Of a stretch of DNA of 64,000 nucleotides, positions 44,487-53,305 are shown in pieces. Location: NCBI GenBank assembly GCA_947446575.1, contig CANFHC010000001.1, positions 147,248 to 211,247 on the forward strand. Direction: 5' to 3'. The DNA comes from Bacteriovoracaceae bacterium. Its GTDB lineage: Bacteria; Bdellovibrionota; Bacteriovoracia; Bacteriovoracales; Bacteriovoracaceae. Position 1 is the first letter of the stretch, and the number at the start of each line of letters is the position of its first letter. The position numbers and the translations under genes were made by a program. Below the pieces are notes generated by a model. That model was not told the DNA's origin. It made no database searches and saw nothing but the letters and a program-made list of their open reading frames with translations.

Positions 44487-44516
44487 GGCTTCTTTAGGAT
44501 GCATCCTAGGGAAGCC
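44487..44516 (+). terminator. strong stem-loop after metG
   Basis: GGCTTCTTTAGGA (44487-44499) pairs with TCCTAGGGAAGCC (44504-44516), 13 bp including two G-T pairs, loop TGCA. No T run follows directly. It begins 7 nt after the metG stop and is probably its 3' end, either as a terminator or as an RNA-stabilising stem. Confidence 0.55.
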
Positions 44517-44712
44517 ACAATATTTTGTCACTTTTTGAGTCTTGAACTAAATTTTTCCTACTTACTATTGTTTTTCTAATTTACTCAAATTCACTCTTAA
44601 ATCCTTAAAACTGCTAAACTTTGTGAGAATGCCGAAATTCAATTTTAGAGAATTCTCAAAACGGCTTTAAAATCTAGAATACCCAAAAAAACAAACCCAA
44701 CGGATAAAATAA

Positions 44713-44967
44713 ATGGATGAAGAGCAATTAGCATTGGTTGAAGAGGGATTGAATCTACTTATAAAGAGATTCAAACGTAACTCTAATATTGGTGATTTAG
44801 AACGTATGAAGGCTGCTCAGGATGCTAAAGTTGCTATTCGTAAGGTCATGCTCTCAGTCGCTGTTAAGGGCGATATCAAAGACATTGTGCCCGTTATTGA
44901 AGGAGGTAAAGGGGCTGGATGGGAAGTTACTGATTTCGACGACAGAATTATTCGTTACCATGCCTAG
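44713..44967 (+). CDS. small conserved-looking protein, unknown function
   Basis: An 84-aa cytoplasmic protein. The first half is a charged helix pair (VEEGLNLLIKRFKRNSN ... DLERMKAAQDAKVAIRK), the rest a short hydrophobic and Gly stretch (VPVIEGGKGAGWEV). No SD better than a weak ACGGA precedes the ATG. I do not recognise it. It lies between metG and the YqeY gene on the same strand; the gap 44517-44712 holds no gene I can support. Confidence 0.55.
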   Translation: MDEEQLALVEEGLNLLIKRFKRNSNIGDLERMKAAQDAKVAIRKVMLSVAVKGDIKDIVPVIEGGKGAGWEVTDFDDRIIRYHA

Positions 44968-44996
44968 TCTTGAATGCTCCCATTTTTTAATTGATA

Positions 44997-45025
44997 ATGA
45001 CCTCCGAGAACATCTAGGAGGTTAT
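44997..45025 (+). promoter_or_regulatory. hairpin that can hide the yqeY SD
   Basis: Bases 44997-45005 (ATGACCTCC) pair with 45017-45025 (GGAGGTTAT), 9 bp with one G-T pair, loop 11 nt. The 3' arm contains the SD GGAGG (45017-45021) of the gene starting at 45030. The stem could block ribosome binding until opened. There is no T run, so it is not a normal terminator. Confidence 0.45.
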
Positions 45026-45029
45026 AGTC

Positions 45030-45440
45030 ATGATGGAATTAATTACTGAAGATATTAAAAAGGCAATGTTTGCTAAGGACAAAGAAAAACTCGATGCTCT
45101 TCGCTACTTAAAAGCTATGTTTATTGAAAACAAAACATCAAAAGCTCCTCAAGCTGAGATGGAAGTGCTTATTAAACACGTAAAAAAACTTCGCGACTCT
45201 CTTGAGAATTTTCCTCCGGAGAATGAATTAAGAAAAAAGACGGAAAGAGAAATTGAAGCACTCCTTGTGTACATGCCAAAACAATTAAGTGAAACAGATG
45301 TTAAAGCTTTCATCGCAGAAATTATTGCTAAGACACCAGGAGTGAATGCTGGATTGGTTATGAAAGAATTGAGTCCAAAAATTAAAGGACAATTCGACAG
45401 CAAAGTTGCTAACGAATTAGTTAAAGCTGCACTAGCTTAA
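45030..45440 (+). CDS. YqeY-family GatB/YqeY-domain protein
   Basis: A 136-aa protein of the YqeY family, which shares the helical C-terminal domain of GatB (the tRNA amidotransferase subunit). The ITEDIKKAM, ALRYLKAM, KKLRDSLE and MPKQLSE blocks and the C-terminal GQFDSKVANELVK are typical. It probably binds tRNA or an amidotransferase-like partner; the role is unsettled. A strong SD (GGAGG, 8 nt) lies in a hairpin. Its 3' end converges on the nuclease gene at 45449. Confidence 0.88.
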   Translation: MMELITEDIKKAMFAKDKEKLDALRYLKAMFIENKTSKAPQAEMEVLIKHVKKLRDSLENFPPENELRKKTEREIEALLVYMPKQLSETDVKAFIAEIIAKTPGVNAGLVMKELSPKIKGQFDSKVANELVKAALA

Positions 45441-45448
45441 TTTTGGAA

Positions 45449-47131
45449 TTAGTTTCTACAAGTAATTGATACTGGAAAGTGATCGCTTAAAAGTTCCTGA
45501 TAAAATCTATAATAGAATGCATTGGTGAGTTGGTTTAAGTAAATTCTTCTTTTGTAACCATCAATGCGTTCTGGAACTAGAAAATCATCTGCGACAACTT
45601 GATTTTGTTTTACAGTAAACATTGATTTCAATTGAGTTGAATAAACTCCAACCTGTCTATCTATTTTTGTTTGAGCAGCTGCTGTCATTGGATAATCCAA
45701 TTTCGTTGGAGTTTGATCGTCTTCAGGAGGGATATCTCCTACTCCGTTCTCATCAAATGGAACTACGAGAGTTTTTAAACTTAGACCACCAGAAACTTCA
45801 TTTTCACGAAGTCCGTATGTTCTTTGAATATCAGCAGAGATTTGTGATTTATAATAATTAAAAACTTCACCTGAATTGCATCCAGGAAAAGCGGATTTAT
45901 CTAAAACAAAATGGTCGTAAGAATTGGCCACTCCATTTGTCTCTTTTCCGTCTCCAGAATATCGTGGAGGAGAAATTGTTGTTGGTTCATCAATGAGTAC
46001 ACTTGCGCCTGTGAAATTTTTTAAAACTTCAGGCCAGTAAGCATTTTGAGCTGTTAAATTAGTATCTGAGACCATCAATATAGTATTGTCGTTATATTTC
46101 TTCCTATAACGATCCATAAAATTGAGCGTCGTTTTTACTTCTGCAAATCTTGCAAAAGTAGCAGCGTTCACGCCCGGTCCAACTTCTGCAGGAGTATCAA
46201 CACCAAATGTATCTTGTAATAATTTTTTAGCCGCTTCTTCGTCACCTGAGAATGTGAACACAACGTGCCAGCTGACCATTGTAAATTTCATATTGCCTGA
46301 TTTGAAGCTGGCCATAAAAGGTCTACGTGCATAGTTATGGTTGTAATCTTTATCCATAAATTTTGCACCAAGATTGATAATACATGCGTATGGAGTTCCT
46401 GCATTTTCATCTTTAAATTCATTGCAATGAGGATTTACGGCTGGAGTGACAGTGCTTGCTCGGAAAAAAAATCCCACCATCTCTTCAACTGAACCCTGAA
46501 GAGCAGAGTCTCCACGAGGAGATAAAATTAAAGACCAACTTGGGTCATATTTTTTTAAGGCCATTAAAACTTTGAAATATCCCGGACTTCTATAAAGATT
46601 GTAAGCTGACAGTGTATCAGCTGCTAATTTTGCTATTTTGGCATCGAGGTCTTTTATTTTTGCAGCATCTTTTGTTTTTGTTTTAAGATCTTTTAAATCG
46701 CTCATCATCTTAGGACTGCCGCGAAGTAGAGCAAGGACTGCTTGATTATTAACTTCATCGTGTCCAACGGTTCCTAGAAGCTCAAGAGTTGAAACAGCAT
46801 CATATTGATTGATGATTTTTGCGACGAGATTATAATCTTTAAAAAGTGCTTTCGAAGTTCCAGGATGCAAAAGATTGTATCCAGCGATTCTTAATGGTCC
46901 GTTATTTTTTGCAGGAATTGAAGTTGGTCCAAAATATTGGTAGTTACTATTGCATGTAACAGGAAATTGTTTTCTAACAAGAAGAGCATTGATGACCTGA
47001 CAAGCTTGATTGTATTCAACAATTTTCGCTTGATCATCTTCAGGCGTTTTTGTTTGCGTGCTCACACCAGAAGTAGTGTCCGCGTGAACTGCAAAAGAGA
47101 TGAATAAGAAAAGGCTTAAAAATATATTCAA
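45449..47131 (-). CDS. secreted EEP-fold (DNase I-like) nuclease/phosphatase
   Basis: A 560-aa exported protein with a signal peptide (about residues 1-17, ending VHA-D) and the endonuclease/exonuclease/phosphatase fold. LRIAGYNLLHP (near 80) has the first active Asn, STLELLG (near 115) the metal Glu, RRPFMASF the core strand, SWHVVF (near 290) the His, DTNLT (near 355) the Asp/Asn pair, and SDHFPVSITC (near 550) the C-terminal Asp-His pair. The domain contains two large inserts. It could degrade prey nucleic acid or hydrolyse phospholipid/inositol phosphates. TTG start with AGGGG at 7 nt. Substrate is not shown by sequence. Confidence 0.8.
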   Translation of the reverse strand: MNIFLSLFLFISFAVHADTTSGVSTQTKTPEDDQAKIVEYNQACQVINALLVRKQFPVTCNSNYQYFGPTSIPAKNNGPLRIAGYNLLHPGTSKALFKDYNLVAKIINQYDAVSTLELLGTVGHDEVNNQAVLALLRGSPKMMSDLKDLKTKTKDAAKIKDLDAKIAKLAADTLSAYNLYRSPGYFKVLMALKKYDPSWSLILSPRGDSALQGSVEEMVGFFFRASTVTPAVNPHCNEFKDENAGTPYACIINLGAKFMDKDYNHNYARRPFMASFKSGNMKFTMVSWHVVFTFSGDEEAAKKLLQDTFGVDTPAEVGPGVNAATFARFAEVKTTLNFMDRYRKKYNDNTILMVSDTNLTAQNAYWPEVLKNFTGASVLIDEPTTISPPRYSGDGKETNGVANSYDHFVLDKSAFPGCNSGEVFNYYKSQISADIQRTYGLRENEVSGGLSLKTLVVPFDENGVGDIPPEDDQTPTKLDYPMTAAAQTKIDRQVGVYSTQLKSMFTVKQNQVVADDFLVPERIDGYKRRIYLNQLTNAFYYRFYQELLSDHFPVSITCRN

Positions 47132-47279
47132 AACAAATCCCCTAGAGATTAGCTCGACTAATAAGGTTCATTAGTTTAATCACTAAAAATACCAATGAGC
47201 AACTCGCTCCCGCGTTCTAAATAAACGCTAAATCATTGAATATCCGATTTCTGGGCCAAAAAAAAGGAGGATAGTAAAA

Positions 47280-47318
47280 ATGACACATCTAAAGAAAATT
47301 ATTGAAACACCGAAATAG
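47280..47318 (+). other. 12-codon ORF with perfect SD upstream of the gene at 47363
   Basis: ATG 47280 to TAG 47318 encodes MTHLKKIIETPK. An AAGGAGG-type SD lies 9 nt upstream (47266-47270). It is a candidate leader peptide or a small protein; no repeated codon or Trp/His run suggests attenuation. It may also be a chance start. Confidence 0.25.
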
Positions 47319-47362
47319 ACCTTGAGTTGCCTTAAATTTCTAATGAAAGCGAGGAATTATCT

Positions 47363-48307
47363 ATGTTTAAGTATTTTGTTGTTATCTCTCTTGTAATGAA
47401 CTTGTCATCAAACGCATTTGCTTCTGGCACCACAAAGTTGGTCGACTTCATGCTCTCAGGCAGTGGTGTCGTGGAAATTTTGGGGAAATACGGAATCAAA
47501 GGTAACGACGCCAAAATGGTTGAGAGCTATATGGGCTCTGCTCTTGCGGCCCTTGGATCGAAAAAAGTTCTAACAAAACAAGAATTGATGGACGTGCTTT
47601 CAAAACTTCCAGTAACTGGCCCTGATGCTTCAGTTCGAAAAAAGTTACAAGTTTTATTAGATAAATCAGAAAGTGAAATTTCTAAAGATGATGTCGTAAA
47701 GGCCATCAATAATATGATTTACCTTGCTAATAGACATGGAAAATCAGTAATCATTACATGTGCAGAATGTGTGAACGAAAGTTTAGCTAAAAATGGTTTT
47801 AAATTTACGGTAGAAAATATTAAGAACTCTAGTTCGTTAAAAGTTTTGAACGAAGTTCTTCCAAAAAATCCGGCTGAGTTAAACACATTTATTTCTTCTC
47901 GCATGAGAAGATTAGGAATGGGAGATTATTCAAAGGTAACTCCTGATGTAGTAAACCCTGCTGAAGAAAAATCACTTGCTCTCTTTTTAGGTCTTGCTGA
48001 AAGCGGTTCACCTGACCAAAAAGCTTTGATTGCTTCTGTTAAAAAACTTTCAACAAAAAACGGTAAGACAAATATTATCGATCCAAAAAATCCACAAAAA
48101 TTTTGGAAAGTCGTGGCTGACGATATGTCTCCACAAGACATGAGTGGTTGGACAAAAACATTGAATGAAGTTTCTGCTCGCGCTGAAAAAGATAATGTGG
48201 GAACAGAAGAGGCGTTTTATAGAACTCTTAAAGAGAAGGCTCAAGGGAATGACTACCTAATGAAGCAGTATGAGACGTTGAAAGCTAAGAGATGTTTTTT
48301 TAAATAG
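47363..48307 (+). CDS. secreted helical protein, unknown function
   Basis: A 314-aa exported protein with a signal peptide (about residues 1-20, ending AFA-S). The mature part is all-alpha, rich in Lys/Ser, with two Cys in IITCAECVNE that may form a disulfide, and a last Cys near the C-terminus (KRCFFK). There are no catalytic motifs. GAGG lies 8 nt before the ATG. A terminator follows. It is divergent from the nuclease and convergent with the operon of the giant lipoprotein; other exported helical proteins of the window show the same general build. Confidence 0.65.
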   Translation: MFKYFVVISLVMNLSSNAFASGTTKLVDFMLSGSGVVEILGKYGIKGNDAKMVESYMGSALAALGSKKVLTKQELMDVLSKLPVTGPDASVRKKLQVLLDKSESEISKDDVVKAINNMIYLANRHGKSVIITCAECVNESLAKNGFKFTVENIKNSSSLKVLNEVLPKNPAELNTFISSRMRRLGMGDYSKVTPDVVNPAEEKSLALFLGLAESGSPDQKALIASVKKLSTKNGKTNIIDPKNPQKFWKVVADDMSPQDMSGWTKTLNEVSARAEKDNVGTEEAFYRTLKEKAQGNDYLMKQYETLKAKRCFFK

Positions 48308-48334
48308 AAAATTGAATCAGTTAAGTGATATGGG

Positions 48335-48361
48335 AAGGCCTTCGCAAGAAGGTCTTTTTTA
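48335..48361 (+). terminator. intrinsic terminator
   Basis: Stem AAGGCCTTC (48335-48343) with GAAGGTCTT (48348-48356), loop GCAA, one G-T pair, followed by a T run. It ends the gene at 47363-48307. Confidence 0.85.
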
Positions 48362-48790
48362 TTAATTAGACCCCGTCTCCAATTCATCTAAAATATTCTT
48401 TTTCTCTTCAATCTTTTTTTCCACCTGTATAAGCTCCAATGCCTTTTCTCTGCTAGAAAAATTGGTTCTAAGAAACTCAGCATAATCTGTATCTCTTCTT
48501 ATCTCCATTACGAGGGTTGGAATGATCGCTAACTTTTCTTCAGGAGTAAGATTTTTGAAAATATCCGTTCCCTTCCCTTTGCTAATCGTATAATCATCTT
48601 CGGTTAATGTTGAATCTGTTGAACTTGGGGCCCGCGCTATTGGCGTTGAATCAATATGAAGAGCTCGCCCATCAAATGGCAATGAAGTATTCTTTATCGA
48701 ACTCACATGGTTAATCTTTTTTATTTCACCTGGAGCAAAATAAAAATAACATCCAAGGGCAGCAAATAAGATGATCATGCAATATTTCAT
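48362..48790 (-). CDS. small membrane-anchored protein, coupled to the giant lipoprotein
   Basis: A 142-aa protein with an N-terminal hydrophobic segment (CMIILFAALGCYFYFA) that is either a signal anchor or a signal peptide. The middle is low complexity and Thr/Ser-rich, and the C-terminal 60 residues are helical and charged, ending in a short coiled coil (EKKIEEKKNILDELE). The ATG is 1 nt after the stop of the 1462-aa gene, so translation is probably coupled and the two products may work together. No family recognised. Confidence 0.65.
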   Translation of the reverse strand: MKYCMIILFAALGCYFYFAPGEIKKINHVSSIKNTSLPFDGRALHIDSTPIARAPSSTDSTLTEDDYTISKGKGTDIFKNLTPEEKLAIIPTLVMEIRRDTDYAEFLRTNFSSREKALELIQVEKKIEEKKNILDELETGSN

Positions 48791-48791
48791 T

Positions 48792-51700
48792 TTACATAAT
48801 CTCTAATACGGCTGGATCTCTATTAATAACTAAAATTCTCATTGCATTCAAGTAGCGTTGGAAAGAATCAACATCATTATAATTTGCTAACTCTTGAACT
48901 GCCTTATGAGCAAGTTCTGCTACCTCTTTCATTCCCATCAACTCATCAGCTGGAACGGCTTCCCAAACGGCTTCTGAGATAGCTCGCTCTTTAAGATTTG
49001 CTGGACTTGTGGCCATTGCTTTGAACGCTTTGTACTCCATCTTTTGTCCACCCTCTGAGTATTTAACAAAAAGCTTTTGAGTGAATTTTTCTTCAAGAGC
49101 ATGGTAATCCTTCATGATTTTTGAAGCTTCTTGTTCACCTTTTTTACTTGCCATTTCTGCAATGGAGTATTGGAATTGTTTGAAAGCTCCAAGAGTTGTT
49201 TCTGCTTGCACGAAACGTTTTAAATTTAACGTTGCTCTTGCTTCTGCTTTATAAGATTCAAATACTAGTCTTGCTCTAGCGGTAAAAACTTTTTTTAGTG
49301 TTTGACCTTCTGACATCATACTAAGTATGGGGATTTTTCTTCCTTTTAAGAAGTTGAATTCAGGCATCCCTTGGACTTGAACCATATAAGGGATTTCTCG
49401 TTTTTTCATTGGAATATCAATAAAAATATCTGTGAGGTCTTCGATATTTTTATGGATATAGGCTTCGAGTGCTCCAGGTTTTGAACTTACAGAAGCGAGT
49501 TCTTTTTCTATACGTAAAATCTTACTAGCGTTTTTAGCTAAAGATTCATTTCTCATGCGTAAGAACCAATCTTTGACTCCGCTAAAAATCGGAATTCGTC
49601 TGCCGATTCTGTCTTTAGCATTTATTTCGGCGGTGATCTTCACTGCCTTATTCAAGCGTTCACCAGAATAACTTTTAATCAATCGAAGCATATCTTGAGC
49701 ATTGTCGGCGAAATAGCGAGAAACCACTTGTGCTGTTTGACGATCAATTTGATCTTTTGATTCTTTAACAACAACTTTTCCGATTTCGCCCCTAATCGTT
49801 TTGGCAGCTGCAAGTTTTGCGCGCTTAATAGGGTCGAGAACTTTTCCGATTTTTGAAAGCATTGTCTCTAAATCAATTTCACCAGTCGTGTATAACTTTC
49901 TAATCATATCGATTTTAAGTTTTGCTGCATCGAGAGCCTTTTTATCTAAACCTAAATTTTTAGAAACTGAATCGACTCCTAAAAGATAACGTGCAGCTCG
50001 CACTTCTTCTTCATGAACGGCAGTTTTCGCTGCTGATCTAAAGGCAACTTTACCAGTTTGCTGCATAATTGATCTAGCTGAAACTGCAACTAATTTAGGT
50101 CCAAGAGATATTGATCTTGTGGCCACACCAATAAGAGGAAAAATACTAATGGCTTCAAATGCAGTCCAAGCATAACTTCTGTGAACTTCATCAGAGCTTC
50201 CAAGATTAGCAAATCCTAACTCCTCCATGACTTTTATTTTTTTCTCAGAGACATCGGCATCTAATTTTCGCTCTAACTCGTTAGCTGTAAGTTTGACTTG
50301 AATTCCAAGTGAGGCCATCCCGGCAACGGCCATCGCTCCACCAAGCGGAGCACAAATTCCTCCGGAAGCAACTGTACAAGCACCACCGACAATAATCGCG
50401 GCCATGCCGGCCACACCAGAACCAATCCCCCACCACATATCTCTAAATTCGCCTGGGGACATTTCATTGATTTTTTTCAACACATTTTCTGGAACTGTTG
50501 GTAGTCCTGCTAATTGATTGAGTTCGTTTTGTGCTTTCGAAGTCGAATAGAAAATGTTTTTAAATTCATTTTGATCATTGATATCCATTCCACAAAAGGT
50601 ATCTAGATGGGAAAGTATTTGCAGCTTTCTGGCGAGCGCAGCTTGTCTTAAAATATCTTTAAAAATTGGTTTTTTAAATGAATCATCGACAGCTAAAAAG
50701 TTAAGTTTTAAATTAAAAGTATTATCGATGCCATTTATTTTTGAGAACTCTTCAAATAATTTCTTCTGTCTTTCAACGTCGCCTTTAACACTATAGAGTT
50801 TTACAAAAAATTCTCCAATGCTTGCTTCACTTGACTTCCCTGCTTTGGCGATTTCAGCTCTCGTACGATCACTAATATTGGGATAGGCAATCTGTGCGCT
50901 CCCCGCATCTAAGATGGTTTTGTAAGAGAGATCTTCAGCTATTTTGTAAAAATCTTTATTTCCACTCGTGACACTAAAAAGCTGTGCATTCTTATGATCA
51001 ATATCTTCAATGATATTTCTCCAGATAAAATTTTTCTCAGTCGTATTTAGAATTTTATCTGCATGGTCGTAAGTTAAAGGATAATTAAGACCTAGGATCT
51101 GGCCCGCTTCCATGATTTTGTTATACTGCAGATCCACATTGTTTTTATCACAAAGGGCTTTTTCATTTGTACTGTACCACAATCCTGCGATTTGGTAGAC
51201 CGGAGGAATACCTTCTTTTTGGTACTCTAATTGATCAAGAGCGACCATATAACTGAATTTTACTCTCGCCCATGGATTTCCTGCAGACATCTGATCAAGT
51301 AAAAAATTTAATTCAAATGGTTTTGTTTCTGGCAGTAGTTCTGTGTAATTTCTTAGAGTCGTCCAAATAGCTCCCAGTAATGGATAAATTTTTTGGAACT
51401 GCCCTTCTTCTAGTCGTCTAGTAGGAATGTATTTTTCACCTGATCTAAATTCACTTAGAAAGTTTGAAAGATTCTGAACTCTGTTTCCTGAGCAAATAGC
51501 CTTCAACTCTTTGCTTGGTAGAGACGCCATTTTCTCACATGATCCCACTGTAATGCGGTGGAGTTCTGAATCTAGCGGCAGATTTCTGTATTGGTAAAAA
51601 GTGTCTGCTAAAAGTTTTAAACTCCAATCACGCCAGACAGGAGAAGAATACATTGTAGGAAATTCGATCATGACCTTTTTCCCTAAGAATTTTTTCTTCA

Positions 51701-53180
51701 TTCTCTCAGTGATGAGCTGGCTATAATCATTGAACCCATTCTTTTTCATGAGTTCCAAAAGATAGGGAGAAAGGTTTTGCTTCCCTGGATAAATTTGTTG
51801 GGTGTTTCCATCCGGCAATTTAATTTCTGCAATTTCATCAGATGGAAAAGATCCTAAGATATTTTGAAAAGTATCGGCTCCGGCATAAGTAATATTATGT
51901 TTTGAAACTGTAGCCCTATTTCGCTTTGCAACGGTATCTCTAAAAACAGCAAGTGCTTCAGAAGATTTGAATGCCATAATCGTCTGAAAGTGAGCGACGT
52001 CATCAAATTGAGGTCTCGACATTCCACCGGCCATACTTTGATTTTTAAAATTCATCTTAGCACTTTTGTAATTTTCAAAAGGCACAAGTCCGCTATAACC
52101 TTCTTTCATCGGATCTTTATTAACGTTATCAATATAATAATCTAGATAAGCAGTATCATCTTGCTTATAAGTTAATCCATGTCCCGCTAAAATATTTTCT
52201 AAAAACTGATCTCCCACTCCGTCTTCAAATTTAAACTTAAATTCGGCAGGTAAGTTTCCATTGAATTGATTTTGACATGAGTTCGGAATATGAATCGCAC
52301 CTTTAGTTTCTAAAATTGTGTCGTAGAGATAAACTTGCGAAAGCATCATATGCAGCGTCATCCACTTCATTGCTAGAACATAGTTTTTTGAAGTAGGAGC
52401 TTTTAGCAATGTCACAACATCATGACGAATAATTTCAGTGGGAGAAAAACTCAATTGAAAACTTCTTGCTCCAACACTTGTAATTTCCAAGTAAAAAGGA
52501 CTTGTCGCGGGATTTGGTCCTTGAGTAAGAAGACCTAATTGTTCTGTTGATAAACCTTGAGTAAAAGATTCTGGAACTTTTGGCTGCAAACTTTTATAGT
52601 AATTACTTCCATCGTTTTCTTGGGATAAGTATGATCTTTTTATAATGACTAGATCGCGAATCGGTAAAAGAACATTTTCCACATAAGTCGCAATTAAATC
52701 AATGCGGTCGTCGATAGAATAACTTTCATCAGTAGTAATTGTATTAACTGTTCTTAGATGACTTTGTGCTTCTTGAACCATGTTCAAAAATTCAGGATCA
52801 ACTTTATTTTGAAAATACGTAAGCGGCTTTTTACCTTTTTCTTCTTCAATTGTTTTTTGAACAATGCGATCAAAGAGACCTTGAACTTTTACTTTGGGAC
52901 AATTTTTTTGAACAAACTCTTCTTTGTCTATAGTGAAATTATTCTGTGAACACGTGTCTTTTTTTAGTGAAGACATGAGCCTTTTGAAGTCTTCATCTAA
53001 CTGCTCTTTTGAACAATTGGAATCGCGCTCACTCCCTAAAGCTTTTGATTTAAAGGTCGTCATTTTCACTTTATATTCATTAAAGTTAGCAACTGATGAA
53101 GGACCTCTATTAAAAGCTGGCATCCTAAAACTGCAAGATTCTAATATAAAACAGAGAATTATTAAATACTTCATGGCCAT
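48792..53180 (-). CDS. giant 1462-aa lipoprotein, unknown function
   Basis: An exported lipoprotein of unusual length with no recognised family. The signal ends in lipobox ILESC at about residue 16. Residues about 20-900 are mixed soluble domains. A Gly/Ala-rich hydrophobic stretch occupies about 915-965 (GIGSGVAGMAAIIVGGACTV and following), and after it about 500 residues are helical and highly charged, with coiled-coil-like segments. This layout (large soluble part, glycine-rich membrane-active stretch, helical C-terminus) recalls pore-forming or delivered proteins, but nothing shows toxin activity. ATG 53180 has AGGAG at 8 nt; ATG 53174 is an alternative. The divergent lipoprotein at 53306 shares the intergenic operator-like region. 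Confidence 0.75.
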   Translation of the reverse strand: MAMKYLIILCFILESCSFRMPAFNRGPSSVANFNEYKVKMTTFKSKALGSERDSNCSKEQLDEDFKRLMSSLKKDTCSQNNFTIDKEEFVQKNCPKVKVQGLFDRIVQKTIEEEKGKKPLTYFQNKVDPEFLNMVQEAQSHLRTVNTITTDESYSIDDRIDLIATYVENVLLPIRDLVIIKRSYLSQENDGSNYYKSLQPKVPESFTQGLSTEQLGLLTQGPNPATSPFYLEITSVGARSFQLSFSPTEIIRHDVVTLLKAPTSKNYVLAMKWMTLHMMLSQVYLYDTILETKGAIHIPNSCQNQFNGNLPAEFKFKFEDGVGDQFLENILAGHGLTYKQDDTAYLDYYIDNVNKDPMKEGYSGLVPFENYKSAKMNFKNQSMAGGMSRPQFDDVAHFQTIMAFKSSEALAVFRDTVAKRNRATVSKHNITYAGADTFQNILGSFPSDEIAEIKLPDGNTQQIYPGKQNLSPYLLELMKKNGFNDYSQLITERMKKKFLGKKVMIEFPTMYSSPVWRDWSLKLLADTFYQYRNLPLDSELHRITVGSCEKMASLPSKELKAICSGNRVQNLSNFLSEFRSGEKYIPTRRLEEGQFQKIYPLLGAIWTTLRNYTELLPETKPFELNFLLDQMSAGNPWARVKFSYMVALDQLEYQKEGIPPVYQIAGLWYSTNEKALCDKNNVDLQYNKIMEAGQILGLNYPLTYDHADKILNTTEKNFIWRNIIEDIDHKNAQLFSVTSGNKDFYKIAEDLSYKTILDAGSAQIAYPNISDRTRAEIAKAGKSSEASIGEFFVKLYSVKGDVERQKKLFEEFSKINGIDNTFNLKLNFLAVDDSFKKPIFKDILRQAALARKLQILSHLDTFCGMDINDQNEFKNIFYSTSKAQNELNQLAGLPTVPENVLKKINEMSPGEFRDMWWGIGSGVAGMAAIIVGGACTVASGGICAPLGGAMAVAGMASLGIQVKLTANELERKLDADVSEKKIKVMEELGFANLGSSDEVHRSYAWTAFEAISIFPLIGVATRSISLGPKLVAVSARSIMQQTGKVAFRSAAKTAVHEEEVRAARYLLGVDSVSKNLGLDKKALDAAKLKIDMIRKLYTTGEIDLETMLSKIGKVLDPIKRAKLAAAKTIRGEIGKVVVKESKDQIDRQTAQVVSRYFADNAQDMLRLIKSYSGERLNKAVKITAEINAKDRIGRRIPIFSGVKDWFLRMRNESLAKNASKILRIEKELASVSSKPGALEAYIHKNIEDLTDIFIDIPMKKREIPYMVQVQGMPEFNFLKGRKIPILSMMSEGQTLKKVFTARARLVFESYKAEARATLNLKRFVQAETTLGAFKQFQYSIAEMASKKGEQEASKIMKDYHALEEKFTQKLFVKYSEGGQKMEYKAFKAMATSPANLKERAISEAVWEAVPADELMGMKEVAELAHKAVQELANYNDVDSFQRYLNAMRILVINRDPAVLEIM

Positions 53181-53246
53181 TGCGAAAGCTCCTGCGCTCG
53201 TAAGATAGAGATATCTAAAATACTGTATCGGCAAACTCGGGTAATT

Positions 53247-53275
53247 CTTTAGTGACTAAAATTTAGACACTAAAG
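53247..53275. promoter_or_regulatory. two tandem 13-bp dyads, operator-like
   Basis: TTTAG-TGA-CTAAA (53248-53260) and TTTAG-ACA-CTAAA (53262-53274) sit one base apart, center to center 14 bp. Together with flanking C and G they make a 29-bp near-palindrome. They lie 67-95 bp upstream of the giant lipoprotein start on one side and 31-59 bp upstream of the 53306 gene on the other. Such a double site would suit a dimeric repressor controlling both divergent genes. A weak -10-like TTTAAC (53287-53292) suggests that the plus-strand promoter overlaps the second dyad. Confidence 0.5.
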
Positions 53276-53305
53276 TAAATTGAAAATTTAACCGACAAGA
53301 TTGGT

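Noticed and set aside
44615..44638. TAAA ... GCCGAAAT resembling a flagellar sigma-28 promoter before 44713
   Set aside because: The spacer is 12 nt rather than about 15, and nothing else links the gene to motility.
44822..45049. 75-aa plus-strand frame across the gap between 44713 gene and yqeY
   Set aside because: It overlaps the 44713 gene in another frame and crosses the yqeY SD hairpin; no SD of its own.
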